IMG/VR virus record: IMGVR_UViG_3300005831_000074
Location: 1 to 42,725 of that record
Source: a virus
Strand: one strand, 5' to 3'
DNA: 42,725 nucleotides
The stretch's first letter is position 1; every line of letters begins with the position of its first letter. Shown here in pieces: positions 15,608-25,107 of this stretch. The notes beneath the pieces were generated by a model that did not search any database, was not told where the DNA came from, and was given only the letters and a program-made list of their open reading frames with translations. The position numbers and the translations under genes are program-made.

Positions 15608-16735
15608 TTATGATATTTCGGTTATTCTCATGTTTCCTGTGGCACTTGCCCAAATACAATCTATTCTACCCGTATAGCATGGGTACGGTAGTTCGTAAAA
15701 ACTGTTAGCAACCAATGCCACTGTGAAGGATGATGTTGAAGCTGTTGTACCTAATTTTAGATAAGCAATAGCGGTACTATCATTGTAAAAATAAGCACCC
15801 CTTCGTCCTGCTGTGGATGCTAATAATTGTACGCTTGATGCTGATCCTGCAACGGATGTTACGCTTGATGTTGAATATGTAGTTTGTTGAACAGCGAATG
15901 TTCCCGCATTAGTAGTAGCAACAGTCTGTGCAGCAGCTATGTTTACCGTGCCAATTACTTTGGTGGTTTCTGCTGACAGTGTAGCATTTGCTGATACAGT
16001 ACCGTCAACAGTAATTACATTACCTCCGTCCTGAATGTTTACAGCACTTGCCCCCGCTGCATTATTAATAGTTACATCACCAACGTCTACTCCTGAGTTG
16101 GCTTGGAGTGTTGGAGTGTTGGTGGCAAGTGATACTGGAAGGGTTGTAATAGCAGATGCACCATCTGATAGTCTTACAAAAACAGGAGTTCCTACGGGGG
16201 CATCTACTGTTATGCTGTTACCGCTATCGTTGATGCCTACTTCATCCCATGTACCAGATTGTGTTACCGCTACTGGGTTTGTTATTGATGTTACAGCAGT
16301 TACTGTTCCTGACCCTATAACTACGTTAGGCATTGTAACTATATCAACGTTACCTATATTGTTGTCACCTGCTGCTATTGATAAAATATCAACATCACCA
16401 ATATTGTTTGTCCCCGCTGGTATTGATGGTAGGGTTAAAACATCTACATCACCGATATTATTCGTACCCGCACCAAGCACTGTTCCTGAAGCATCTACTT
16501 TGTCTCCTGCAAATGTAAGATCGCGTACATCTAAGTTAGTTGCCTGAACGGTTACAGCATTGGTTATAGTACCTACTGTTGTTACGTTAGTAAGCGTCTG
16601 TGCTGCTGCTATTGTGATTGCTGGAAGAGTTAAAACGTCAACATCTCCTATATTATTAGTTCCTGCTGCTATGTTAGCGGTTACCGTTCCAGTTACAGGT
16701 TGATTCTCAAGTATATTATCCTTCCGTACTTTCAT
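15608..16735 (-). CDS. Repeat-rich appendage protein, beta-solenoid-like
   Basis: A 375-residue protein with at least four copies of an [12 protein letters not shown]-type repeat (two with [15 protein letters not shown], one DILSIA, one NVDIVTMP) in the first 145 residues, then [14 protein letters not shown] and a compact C-terminal domain (about 280-375). The regular Asn/Gly/Asp/Val pattern suggests stacked beta turns, as in spikes. The segment [20 protein letters not shown] is paralogous to GDVTVINGTGANAVNIRDGG in 16732-19440. Overlaps that gene by four bases (ATGA). Confidence 0.7.
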   Translation of the reverse strand: MKVRKDNILENQPVTGTVTANIAAGTNNIGDVDVLTLPAITIAAAQTLTNVTTVGTITNAVTVQATNLDVRDLTFAGDKVDASGTVLGAGTNNIGDVDVLTLPSIPAGTNNIGDVDILSIAAGDNNIGNVDIVTMPNVVIGSGTVTAVTSITNPVAVTQSGTWDEVGINDSGNSITVDAPVGTPVFVRLSDGASAITTLPVSLATNTPTLQANSGVDVGDVTINNAAGASAVNIQDGGNVITVDGTVSANATLSAETTKVIGTVNIAAAQTVATTNAGTFAVQQTTYSTSSVTSVAGSASSVQLLASTAGRRGAYFYNDSTAIAYLKLGTTASTSSFTVALVANSFYELPYPCYTGRIDCIWASATGNMRITEIS

Positions 16736-19440
16736 TGATCTTCTCTTGTGTTCATGGACGCATTAACATAAGTAGCTGTTCCCGTGACAGCCCTTGCAGC
16801 TAATGTCAATGTTTCTCCGGGCTGTATTTTTAATTCGTCCTCAAATTGGTAAGCACCTCCTGAATTCTGACCTAATGTATAGGCGAACTGCACCAGACCC
16901 GATGATGAGAACGAACAAGTTGTTGCTGATGTGTCTAAATAAATACAAGTTTCGGCATCATATCTTGAAAAATTAGGAGTACCATTTAATGTTGCATTTC
17001 TTATTAAATAAAACGTGATGGGTGTTGCATCATCGTGGGCACAACTTATACTTAATGGGTAAACAACTGATTGATTGGCTTTTTCACCTGTTCCATTGTG
17101 ACCGTGTATATAATCATTACGGATTGTGAAAAGCGGGTAATAAGTAGCTGCTGCACTTCCTACATAACCATTTGTTTCAACAAAAAATGTCTTTCTTGGC
17201 CCCGTTAGTCGCTTTTCTCCTTCGATGAACCCTGCAAACGATGCGCAACTAACACTTATGTCTGTTGTACTTCCAGCAGAATACGCTGCTAATGTAAACG
17301 GGAACGAGGGTTGATTAATACTTACAGATGTTCTTGTATTAGGAATACCGATGGTGTGAACTGTAACAAAATCTGGGTTATTACCCTGAGTGTTGGTGGC
17401 TTCTACCTGAAAACTAACTCCTCCAAATCCAAGATATTGAATTAATATCTGAAATACATTCCCCTTTGTTACATCCAATATAACACCAGAAGCCCCTGTT
17501 CCATCCAGCTTGTCTCCGTTCCAGCTTGATTGTGGAATCCATGTATCGGCTGTTGTTGCTCCTGCTAATGTTTCAGCAAAAGACCCTGCGGCTGGTGTAC
17601 CTGCTCCGCTTTGAGCAAGTGAGAAAGTACCTGTCTTATTCCCTACACTATCTGCCAAGAATACAACCGTTGATCCTCTTGCCTCTGCTTTCCATCCGGG
17701 ATAAACCCCCTGAGAAATCTCATAGGCGGTTTTCACGGTAGAACCGTTATTTGTAGCCGTTACATTTGTTGTGATACCAGCTAACTGAATATTATAATTA
17801 TTGGTGGCTGTTGATGCTGTTGATACGGTTAATGTTTGTATCTCACGCGTGTTTCCAGTTGAGTGTAATATACCAAAGGATGTTCCATTATACCCGAAAT
17901 AAAAACCACTTTCAGATGTTCCAAAACCAGCAACAGAAATAGAACTAGCCGCAGGAGCCGACCACAGTGCTGTGAATCTGCCTATTATACCCTGTCCAGC
18001 TCTGTATCTTAATCTCTTTCTGCTTTGAATTGTTGCGAACGAATATTGCGTTGTGCCTGTCGAAACCTTAAAAAGATTATTTGATCCTGAAATAGCTCCA
18101 CTATTTGCAGCACCGGGAGTCACTGCATGTCCTGTTGTGCTTATTACCTCTCTTGGATTAATCCCGTAAACAGAATCACATTGAAACTCAGGACGAATAC
18201 TTTCGGTATGAAGTGACCCGAATGGTAATCTTGGCGAATGAATAGCCACTTCCAAATGCCCCTCTGCTGTTGATGCTAATGCTTTAATATTACCATCATC
18301 ATTTGTTGCATATAAGGTAACGCTTGTATTACCTGCAAGGGCTGCTGATCCTTTCTTAATAACAGCCAATACATCCATAGCACACGCACCGCCTGTTTGT
18401 GTTACATCAATTGTAAAGTTATCGTTGGCATTAAAGGCTTTGTCTATGTCCTCAAGAACAATATCTAAACTTGTATCTCCCGTAGCTGACCATAGAATAG
18501 TCCCGTCACTGAGCGTCACTGTTACATCTCTTGATTCTGCTGTTGAGAAATTAAACTGTATGTGATCTAAAATATAATCACTTGAGATCGCTGACGTAGC
18601 TGAATAGGATGCTCCCCCTAAAGCGTAGGCTGTTGCTGTTATTGCGTTTTCAACAACAAGTTCAGGAATACCGCTTACAGTAACATCGTTGTTTGCTCCG
18701 AGATTTACAAGCAATCCATCAGCAACAGTACCCTGAATTGGTTGAAGTATATTACCCGCAACCTCCATCATCATAGCTGTGCCAGCTATACTTGCATCAA
18801 CATCTCCCTCTGTGTATTCAGTACCACTTGCTGATCCTGCTACTATATTTACGGGTAGTGGTTTTGCTGCGGATACTGATCGTAATGTATCAGACGTATC
18901 CTCCCACAACATGGCAGTACCTGTTATACTCGCATCAGTATCGCCCTCTGTGTATTGTGTTCCTCCCCCGAAACTTGTTATCTGATTACCAGAACCGTCA
19001 ACAATAGCTACCGCTTGTGCGTTGTATCCTGTTAGTGGTACTACCTCTGCTCCTGTTACTCCGTCTGTTATTTGAACAGCACCATCAACAGTAATGCTGT
19101 TACCACCATCTCTGATATTCACAGCATTCGCTCCTGTACCATTGATAACAGTAACATCACCAAGATCAATATCACCTGTAGCCTGTAGTGTTAGACCTGT
19201 GAAATAATCACTTTGTAACCAATCAGCTACATCCTCTAACACATCAGAGGGTCTTCCGTTGACCTCTGTTGGTAAGAATGAGATGTATGATTTTGTTAAA
19301 AATGTATTAGACGTACTCTGTAAGTAAATCTTATTTTCATTTGATTTAACAAAGATGCTTGTCTCCGGTGATAGATATATAATATCTACCGAAGCAATGT
19401 CCATCTTTACAGAGTTACCTGTCTTGGTGAATGTAATCAT
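16732..19440 (-). CDS. Large appendage or tailspike-type structural protein
   Basis: A 902-residue, Ser/Thr/Gly/Ala-rich protein. Residues about 100-250 contain two copies of a module beginning EYTEGDTDASITGTAM or EYTEGDVDASIAGTAM, preceded by a VNIRDGGNSITVDG turn shared with 15608-16735. The remaining ~500 residues are a non-repetitive, beta-rich region with conserved-looking loops, including aromatic patches near the C-terminus; this could be the distal or enzymatic head, though no lyase or hydrolase motif is recognised. The start at 19440 shares one base with the stop of the small gene 19440-19553 (TAATG). Confidence 0.7.
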   Translation of the reverse strand: MITFTKTGNSVKMDIASVDIIYLSPETSIFVKSNENKIYLQSTSNTFLTKSYISFLPTEVNGRPSDVLEDVADWLQSDYFTGLTLQATGDIDLGDVTVINGTGANAVNIRDGGNSITVDGAVQITDGVTGAEVVPLTGYNAQAVAIVDGSGNQITSFGGGTQYTEGDTDASITGTAMLWEDTSDTLRSVSAAKPLPVNIVAGSASGTEYTEGDVDASIAGTAMMMEVAGNILQPIQGTVADGLLVNLGANNDVTVSGIPELVVENAITATAYALGGASYSATSAISSDYILDHIQFNFSTAESRDVTVTLSDGTILWSATGDTSLDIVLEDIDKAFNANDNFTIDVTQTGGACAMDVLAVIKKGSAALAGNTSVTLYATNDDGNIKALASTAEGHLEVAIHSPRLPFGSLHTESIRPEFQCDSVYGINPREVISTTGHAVTPGAANSGAISGSNNLFKVSTGTTQYSFATIQSRKRLRYRAGQGIIGRFTALWSAPAASSISVAGFGTSESGFYFGYNGTSFGILHSTGNTREIQTLTVSTASTATNNYNIQLAGITTNVTATNNGSTVKTAYEISQGVYPGWKAEARGSTVVFLADSVGNKTGTFSLAQSGAGTPAAGSFAETLAGATTADTWIPQSSWNGDKLDGTGASGVILDVTKGNVFQILIQYLGFGGVSFQVEATNTQGNNPDFVTVHTIGIPNTRTSVSINQPSFPFTLAAYSAGSTTDISVSCASFAGFIEGEKRLTGPRKTFFVETNGYVGSAAATYYPLFTIRNDYIHGHNGTGEKANQSVVYPLSISCAHDDATPITFYLIRNATLNGTPNFSRYDAETCIYLDTSATTCSFSSSGLVQFAYTLGQNSGGAYQFEDELKIQPGETLTLAARAVTGTATYVNASMNTREDQ

Positions 19441-19553
19441 TATAAGGTATTATACTTACCTGTTTCTTTAGTGATTTTTACTTTCTTTACTGCTGGTTTC
19501 TTTGGTGCTGGTCTTGTGTTAGCAGCAGTGGCTGTTTTTCTTACTACTTTCAT
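19440..19553 (-). CDS. 37-residue Lys-rich peptide gene
   Basis: An ATG at 19553 opens 37 codons: MKVVRKTATAANTRPAPKKP followed by AVKKVKITKETGKYNTL. It overlaps the portal stop and the next start by one base each (TAATG both times), which argues for a real gene. About a quarter of residues are Lys or Arg, with Pro/Ala spacing like histone tails and no hydrophobic core. A DNA-neutralising or capsid-interior peptide is plausible, but this is inference from composition and its position next to the portal. Confidence 0.65.
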   Translation of the reverse strand: MKVVRKTATAANTRPAPKKPAVKKVKITKETGKYNTL

Positions 19554-21793
19554 TATTTATTTGTTTTAGGTGGTTGTTTAGGTTGTGCTTGTATCTTAGC
19601 AAGGTCAAAGGTTCCCTTAATCTTACTATCGTTTAATTTTGTTCTGCTTGAAATCAATGCTCTCTGATTCTGACCTTCGTTCTTCATCTGAGTGTCCTGC
19701 ATCTGAGCTTGCATTTGTTGTTGTGCCTGTTGTTGTTCAAGTGCCTTCATCTTCATCTGAAGCTCCTGTTCCTGTTGTTGTGCAGCCTGTGCTTGTTGCT
19801 CCTCAAGTGCTTTACGTAAGCCTCTTCTGCGTTGGAACTTACGAACAGCAACGGAGGTGTCTTGCTCCATCATGATTGCTAACGCATCGTCTATGAAGGT
19901 AGGATCGCTTTGAACTGTCATCATCAACAGAGATTCTAGTTTCTGTCTGTCGATGAACATTGGAGGTAATGCTTCTACAAATGCGCCAAACTCATCTAAG
20001 TCTAAATCAATATGCTCCTTCAAAAAGTCTACACCTGTAGAACCAATGATAGGGGCAAATACTTCTGGTGAATGAGGGAATACTATTTTAACAAGTTTGG
20101 CTTGTTGGTTAAGAACCCTTTCGTTGAATCTGCGGAAGCCGTTAAAGTATGGCGCAGTGATAAGGTTTGATGCTGTTAGTGCTGACTGCTGTACCGTTGG
20201 TGAGAGTGATGATCCAGAGATAACTCCCTGTCTCTCAGGACTTACGCCTGATATTTTATCCATCTCGTTATCATAGAATCTCATGATTTCTATATACTGT
20301 GCTATACTTTGAGAGAGGGTCATGTCGAACTCACGGAAGGTGCTGGCATTACCCGGCATCATTTGTGATTCCTTAGAGTTGATGAACATAACACCAAATA
20401 CCCTCATGTACTTCATGGCTTGCTCTGGTGTCCATCCTGCGGGAACCATCGCCAAGTCGTAGGTCATACCCCTAGCCCCTGCTCGTGTCATGGCTACGCT
20501 CATGTTGTACATGGCTATATCCTTTGACAACTGAATAGATGCCATCTGCTCTACCTTGCTCACTCCACGACCACTAGCGAAGTTAGGTATCCATCCCTTG
20601 TAGGGTGGTTCTGCTATCTCTAGTTCTGATAGGTTTCTTGCTTGGTTAGGGCACTCACCCCATTCTCTTATAATCTTACCGCCTATAATAGTACACTGTC
20701 TCCAAACCTGCATCTTGTTAGTGATGATGTTTGACTTGTCTCTATTGCGTACTTTATCTGTAATCTCTTGAAGATGTTCTGTTCCGTACTTTTCATTGAT
20801 CTCATGCTTGTGCTGCATGACCTTGTAATCATCCCACACAGCTCTTGTTACTAAAACTCGTAACTGCCCCTCTATTTCCTTGAACCACTTTAGTCTGCCG
20901 TTAGCTATTGTCCTAAAAGCATAGTTGTCATCGGCACTACCAGCAGAACCAACACTGGCTGCTGCCCATTGTGAGTAGGAAGTATATACGTCCTTGATTT
21001 CGTCATCTGAAAGATTGAACCTCTCAGCGGCCTGACCTATTGAAATATACTCTAATTCTCCAAAGTAAGTAGCGTCCTCTAGGGTGTCTGTCTTGCAGGA
21101 TGGGTCTATAACCATGTTTAGGGGGCTGATCCTCCTAGCTCTTGGTACACCCCGTACAATCTCGTTTCTCACAAAGCAACGCCCTGTGATCAGCACATCC
21201 CTGAACAGAAGCCTTCTTTCCTCGTCCCAATCGTTCTTTTTAGCCAAGAACTTCAGAGCTGACTCCATAATGATTTCAGCCTTATCCTTAAATGTAAGGT
21301 CTATGTATTCGTCTAGTTCCTTGTCTGTTTGGGGGATGTACTCGTCTGTTGTTACCTGAAGACCTGTTTGTTGCTCTAAGGTCTGCATGATCTCTTGTAA
21401 TCTCCTCTCTACCCTTAATCTTTCCTTCTCCTCTAACTTCCTAGATATGGCCTCCTTGTTAAGTGCCCTTACCTTTATCTCGTAACCCCTTGCCTCTAAT
21501 TCCCCAGTAAGTAAGTCTACTTTTGTAGGTAACGTGTTGAGACTCAGCCACATAGCTGGCAGGTCTGTGCCATCTTCTGCTTTTTGAAGGTGCTGTGTAA
21601 GCTCTCCGTTACTACCCTCCTCTAAGAACTTATAGCACTCCTGAAAGAGTCTATAGTTATTAGCGTAACCATCATCAATACAGTGATTGATTATGGCTCG
21701 TGCAAATTGTTCGTGGTAGGTTTTGTTTTTGTCTTTGGTGTCTAAGCGGGGAAATGCGTAAGAACCAGTTGAGGGTTTGTCTGTTGGTTGCAT
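19553..21793 (-). CDS. Portal protein
   Basis: A 746-residue protein next to the large terminase gene. It shows the features of large Bacteroidota phage portals: an N-terminal helical region with LPTKVDLLTGELEARGYEIKV (about 88-108), a wing with RDVLITGRCFVRNEIVRG, the strand motif RARRISPLNMVIDPSCKTDTL, a crown or stem helix region (VSKVEQMASIQLSKDIAMYN) and a SGVSPERQGVISGSSLS segment. The C-terminal tail (about 665-715) is a Gln-rich coiled coil (LEEQQAQAAQQQEQELQM), often disordered in portals. It forms the dodecameric packaging channel. First gene after promoter-like site 21837-21856. Confidence 0.85.
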   Translation of the reverse strand: MQPTDKPSTGSYAFPRLDTKDKNKTYHEQFARAIINHCIDDGYANNYRLFQECYKFLEEGSNGELTQHLQKAEDGTDLPAMWLSLNTLPTKVDLLTGELEARGYEIKVRALNKEAISRKLEEKERLRVERRLQEIMQTLEQQTGLQVTTDEYIPQTDKELDEYIDLTFKDKAEIIMESALKFLAKKNDWDEERRLLFRDVLITGRCFVRNEIVRGVPRARRISPLNMVIDPSCKTDTLEDATYFGELEYISIGQAAERFNLSDDEIKDVYTSYSQWAAASVGSAGSADDNYAFRTIANGRLKWFKEIEGQLRVLVTRAVWDDYKVMQHKHEINEKYGTEHLQEITDKVRNRDKSNIITNKMQVWRQCTIIGGKIIREWGECPNQARNLSELEIAEPPYKGWIPNFASGRGVSKVEQMASIQLSKDIAMYNMSVAMTRAGARGMTYDLAMVPAGWTPEQAMKYMRVFGVMFINSKESQMMPGNASTFREFDMTLSQSIAQYIEIMRFYDNEMDKISGVSPERQGVISGSSLSPTVQQSALTASNLITAPYFNGFRRFNERVLNQQAKLVKIVFPHSPEVFAPIIGSTGVDFLKEHIDLDLDEFGAFVEALPPMFIDRQKLESLLMMTVQSDPTFIDDALAIMMEQDTSVAVRKFQRRRGLRKALEEQQAQAAQQQEQELQMKMKALEQQQAQQQMQAQMQDTQMKNEGQNQRALISSRTKLNDSKIKGTFDLAKIQAQPKQPPKTNK

Positions 21794-21836
21794 GAATTAA
21801 GTTAGGTAAGGCACGGCCATCGCCCAAAAAACAATA

Positions 21837-21856
21837 CACATCAAATATCATGCCAA
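21837..21856 (-). promoter_or_regulatory. GG-N10-GA promoter-like site before the portal
   Basis: The minus strand reads TTGGCATGATATTTGATGTG, two differences from the copies at 14534 and 30152. It lies in the non-coding gap between terminase and portal; the expected start is about 35 bases before the portal ATG at 21793. The leader includes GGGCGATGGCC, which can form only a weak stem. Confidence 0.6.
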
Positions 21857-21941
21857 ATGGGTATTCACAGTACCCATATCATGATAATGTTAAAGATAAT
21901 TAACAAATAACCTCGTTATGTTCATAATATTTAACATTATC

Positions 21942-21957
21942 GCAAATCGAGATTTGC
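21942..21957 (-). terminator. Short palindromic hairpin after the terminase gene
   Basis: GCAAATC at 21942-21948 and GATTTGC at 21951-21957 form a compact stem 22 bases past the terminase stop. There is no clean T run, so it is either a weak terminator, an mRNA 3' end stabiliser or a protein-binding palindrome. Nearby AT-rich sequence up to the promoter shows nothing else convincing. Confidence 0.35.
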
Positions 21958-21978
21958 AATATTCCATATTATAATACG

Positions 21979-24900
21979 TTATAAACCGGGAAATAAAGAC
22001 GATTTTGGTCTTGCTTGTGAGGCTGGTTGTTTTCCAGTAACAAGCTGAATAACACCATTCTGCTTTATATAGTTCACCGTTGGGTTCATATTTAAACTCT
22101 CTGCTGTGTTTTTGGCTACAGTCTTGTCCCCCTGCATAACAGCCAAACACCATCCAAAGGCTACAGCTAAGTCATCGTCCTTACCTCTCTCTCCAAATAC
22201 ACCAAACTCGTCTATTAAACGGACAGAAGGAATGAATGTAGAGTAGTTTTCTACATAGGCTGTTATCAGTCCCTTCATCTGTTGTTTTCGATCCGCTGTC
22301 ATCTTCACACCGTGCTTCAGCATGACTCCTCCTCTCGCTGAGTTGGGAGAGGCTGGTGTTAAGGCCAGAAGATGTGGGTAGTGCTGTTCAAACCAATCAA
22401 GCATTCTCCATCCCCCTTTGTTTAATTCTATATGAAGGGGTGAATTTCCATACCACCGTATTAACATCGCTAAGTGCTCATAATACGTGTGCAGTTTCTT
22501 AGGGCGGTCACAGTACTCCGCAACTAACTTAGGTGGTTCTAGGCCATATGGTCGTGATACAACAGCCGTTGATACGTTGGATGTATCTCTTGTCTTTTCT
22601 ACATCGTCATCCTCTGCCGGGTCGCAGTTATGTGTTGTTAAATGATGGCATAAAAAGGTATTAGTTTCACATTCAAAATTATAAACAGTTCCTGTATAAA
22701 GGCTCGTTCTTACTTCCCTTATTCTGAAATAAATATAATCTAATGATTTATCAATAAAACACAGGTACTCCGGGTTCTTTCTTTTTTCTGGTAGTGCTTT
22801 TATGTCTATTCTCTCTAGTTTTAGATTATTTCTATTATCTAACATCTTAGCTAATAGTATAGTATTATGATGAGCCAATCTTAAATGATAGCATGGTTTT
22901 GTTTCACTAGGTGATCTGTTTATTTTAAAAAAATGAACCCCTTCTTTTCTTAATAAAGATAAACCACTAACCACTCCTAATGAGAACAGAATATCTTGTA
23001 TTCCTTCTAATAAACCAAGATTTATACTAACAAATTCTATTGTATATTCTACACCTCTTCTCTCTGTTTTTATGACAGAACCGTCTGAGTCAAGATACCC
23101 TGTTATTAATTGTTTTTTATAGTCTTCCTCTATGTATTTTACCCATTCTGGTATCTTTTTACCAATAGCGTATTTACCAAAGTTTTCAGTTAAAAAAGTA
23201 TTTAACTGTTGAAAACAGAACTTACAAGAGGTAGACCCGTTTCTAGTTAAAAAAGAAATTTCTCTATCGAATAGTCGTTTTATTACACCAGTAAATCTAT
23301 CAATATACTCTGTTTCTTTTTCATTAAAACTAACAGTAATATTATAACCATTACGTTCACACCATCCGTCACCCAGCCATATTCCAACAAACCACCAAAA
23401 GTCAGGATCATTGAGTGGATTTTGTGTATGTCTATCTACTCTATATCCAAAATTATCCCACCGAGTAGTATAATCAAAATTTGATTTTTTTCTGTATAAA
23501 TTGGGGATTTTAACCCAATCTCCTTTTTTTACATCAGATGCTGGTTTATATTTGAAATCAAAATCGTGATAACCAACACCAGACCTGTTATTCCTCCAAT
23601 CAGTATAATCTCTTTTTCTATTGTGTTCACTTACCAATATAGGATGCTCATGAGTAAAGCTGGTTTCTCTAAATGTATTAGCCGATTTAATAGTATATAT
23701 GGGGTCATTTAAAACATCGTATTGTATCAGTTTTTTTATAGATACTTCGTCTCCTTTTTCGTTTATTAATTTGTTGTCTAAAGTTACATCTTCTATATTA
23801 GAAAGTCCTGTTTCTGTTAAAACCTTTTCTCCTTCTGGTAAACAACAAATTATGTATCCGTTCGTCCTGTTAGGGTCTGGTCTGTCGTAGATGACGATCT
23901 GACCTGTAGCGGGGTCTGGATAGAACTCAGGAGGAGATACTATGTTCTCAACTCTTGGTTTCATCCATCCTGTTACTTTGATAGGAGGATTGTCGAATAG
24001 GTGAAGTCTTTGCTTGCCTAATAGGATAGGGTCACCAACTCCCCCGCCACTTGCATCTAGGAATGCGTCTGATTCATTGAGAGGGTACTTCTGTACAAAC
24101 TTGTTGAATACGTAGCGTGATCCTGATTCTCTTTTCTTCCTTTCATAGATGATCCACCTGACAGAATCCTCTATCATGTCGTTACCTAACTCATCGACTA
24201 TCAAGCAATTATATCCCCAAAAGGCGTATTGCTCTAAGTCATAGTTGGTATGGTTTTTCCAAAATTCAAGTAAGTCCTTACCTACCTTATTAGTATCACC
24301 AACCGTTCCAAAGATATATGGTTTCCCAACCCTAATACCGTCTTGCATAATACAGTCCTCAGCATTAGCCCATATAGGGATAATCTCTGTCTCTCCTGCC
24401 TCATCCATTACTAGCTTCAGATATTGATTACCTGCGTGTCCTGCGGGAGTAGGTGCAACAGAGATAATGGATGATTGTGTTCCTGAGAACTTCTTGGTCT
24501 TCTTGTCCCACTCACCAAAGAACATGGCATCTCTCCTGTCTGTTGATACTCGTGCCCGTATGAAGGGAAGCAGGTTTCTGTGTACGTACTTATGCTTGAT
24601 GAAGAAGTTTCTACTGTCTGTTTCTGATTTTGAGTTCATGCCTATGTCGAACTCAGTATTGAAGGTACAGTCGTAGATATTATCAACAGCCATGTCCCAG
24701 CTCATCCCTACCTGTCTTCTTTTTATCATCACCACACCACCACCACCAGATGTCTTGCTAATTCTGTCCTTTACCATTGCCCACTCAAGCTGCTTGGCTC
24801 TGAAGGTGGGTCTGATCTTACCTCTCTTCTTATGTTTAATATAAGCGTGATTGAAAAAGAAATAATACCTGCCCGGCATACCATCGTATCCATTAATACA

Positions 24901-25107
24901 GCGTCTTATCTCTTCTAATTCCCAATCCATCTGCTCACGTTTCTCTGTAGCTTTGAAATCAGGTATTACGATGTGGCTATACTTCTTCTTTACCTTAAAG
25001 GGGTTGCCAGCGTTAATTCTAGCTACGTTAAACGCAACCTCAGCCTCTAAGTCCTCCTTGTATTCGTTCTTAGGGATAATGGTTGACGATTCTTCCTTTA
25101 CAATCAT
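21979..25107 (-). CDS. terL: Terminase large subunit interrupted by an intein
   Basis: A 1042-residue precursor; removing the 406-residue intein (422-827) leaves 636 residues, a normal TerL length. ATPase: Walker A-like KRRQVGMSWD at about 129-138, Walker B LVMDEA at 232-237, motif III GTVGD at 267-271. Nuclease (RNase H-like): first Asp in CDPAEDDD (Asp829), further acidic residues toward the C-terminus including KDDDLAVAFGWC. The protein cuts and pumps phage DNA through the portal. Its start overlaps the stop of the sugar gene 25104-25862 (ATGA), so packaging and sugar genes are one unit. Splicing is required for function because the intein lies directly before the nuclease Asp. Confidence 0.92.
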   Translation of the reverse strand: MIVKEESSTIIPKNEYKEDLEAEVAFNVARINAGNPFKVKKKYSHIVIPDFKATEKREQMDWELEEIRRCINGYDGMPGRYYFFFNHAYIKHKKRGKIRPTFRAKQLEWAMVKDRISKTSGGGGVVMIKRRQVGMSWDMAVDNIYDCTFNTEFDIGMNSKSETDSRNFFIKHKYVHRNLLPFIRARVSTDRRDAMFFGEWDKKTKKFSGTQSSIISVAPTPAGHAGNQYLKLVMDEAGETEIIPIWANAEDCIMQDGIRVGKPYIFGTVGDTNKVGKDLLEFWKNHTNYDLEQYAFWGYNCLIVDELGNDMIEDSVRWIIYERKKRESGSRYVFNKFVQKYPLNESDAFLDASGGGVGDPILLGKQRLHLFDNPPIKVTGWMKPRVENIVSPPEFYPDPATGQIVIYDRPDPNRTNGYIICCLPEGEKVLTETGLSNIEDVTLDNKLINEKGDEVSIKKLIQYDVLNDPIYTIKSANTFRETSFTHEHPILVSEHNRKRDYTDWRNNRSGVGYHDFDFKYKPASDVKKGDWVKIPNLYRKKSNFDYTTRWDNFGYRVDRHTQNPLNDPDFWWFVGIWLGDGWCERNGYNITVSFNEKETEYIDRFTGVIKRLFDREISFLTRNGSTSCKFCFQQLNTFLTENFGKYAIGKKIPEWVKYIEEDYKKQLITGYLDSDGSVIKTERRGVEYTIEFVSINLGLLEGIQDILFSLGVVSGLSLLRKEGVHFFKINRSPSETKPCYHLRLAHHNTILLAKMLDNRNNLKLERIDIKALPEKRKNPEYLCFIDKSLDYIYFRIREVRTSLYTGTVYNFECETNTFLCHHLTTHNCDPAEDDDVEKTRDTSNVSTAVVSRPYGLEPPKLVAEYCDRPKKLHTYYEHLAMLIRWYGNSPLHIELNKGGWRMLDWFEQHYPHLLALTPASPNSARGGVMLKHGVKMTADRKQQMKGLITAYVENYSTFIPSVRLIDEFGVFGERGKDDDLAVAFGWCLAVMQGDKTVAKNTAESLNMNPTVNYIKQNGVIQLVTGKQPASQARPKSSLFPGL
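22627..23844 (-). mobile_element. Intein with LAGLIDADG homing endonuclease inside TerL
   Basis: Residues 422-827 of the terminase precursor (406 residues). N-terminal splice block: Cys422 in CLPEGEKVLTETG. Block B: TxxH at Thr485-His488 in SFTHEHPILV. Endonuclease motifs: FVGIWLGDGW (573-582) and LITGYLDSDG (667-676), each with the catalytic Asp. C-terminal block: VYNFECETNTFL, then THN with penultimate His826 and Asn827, followed by extein Cys828. All residues of a class 1 splicing reaction are present, so it is probably active. The exteins join as ...YIIC-CDPAEDDD, exactly at the first nuclease Asp, a highly conserved target typical of homing. Confidence 0.92.

Noticed and set aside
21890-22153. 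87-codon frame over the end of terL
   Set aside because: It overlaps conserved terminase sequence in another frame and runs into the non-coding gap; no protein pattern.
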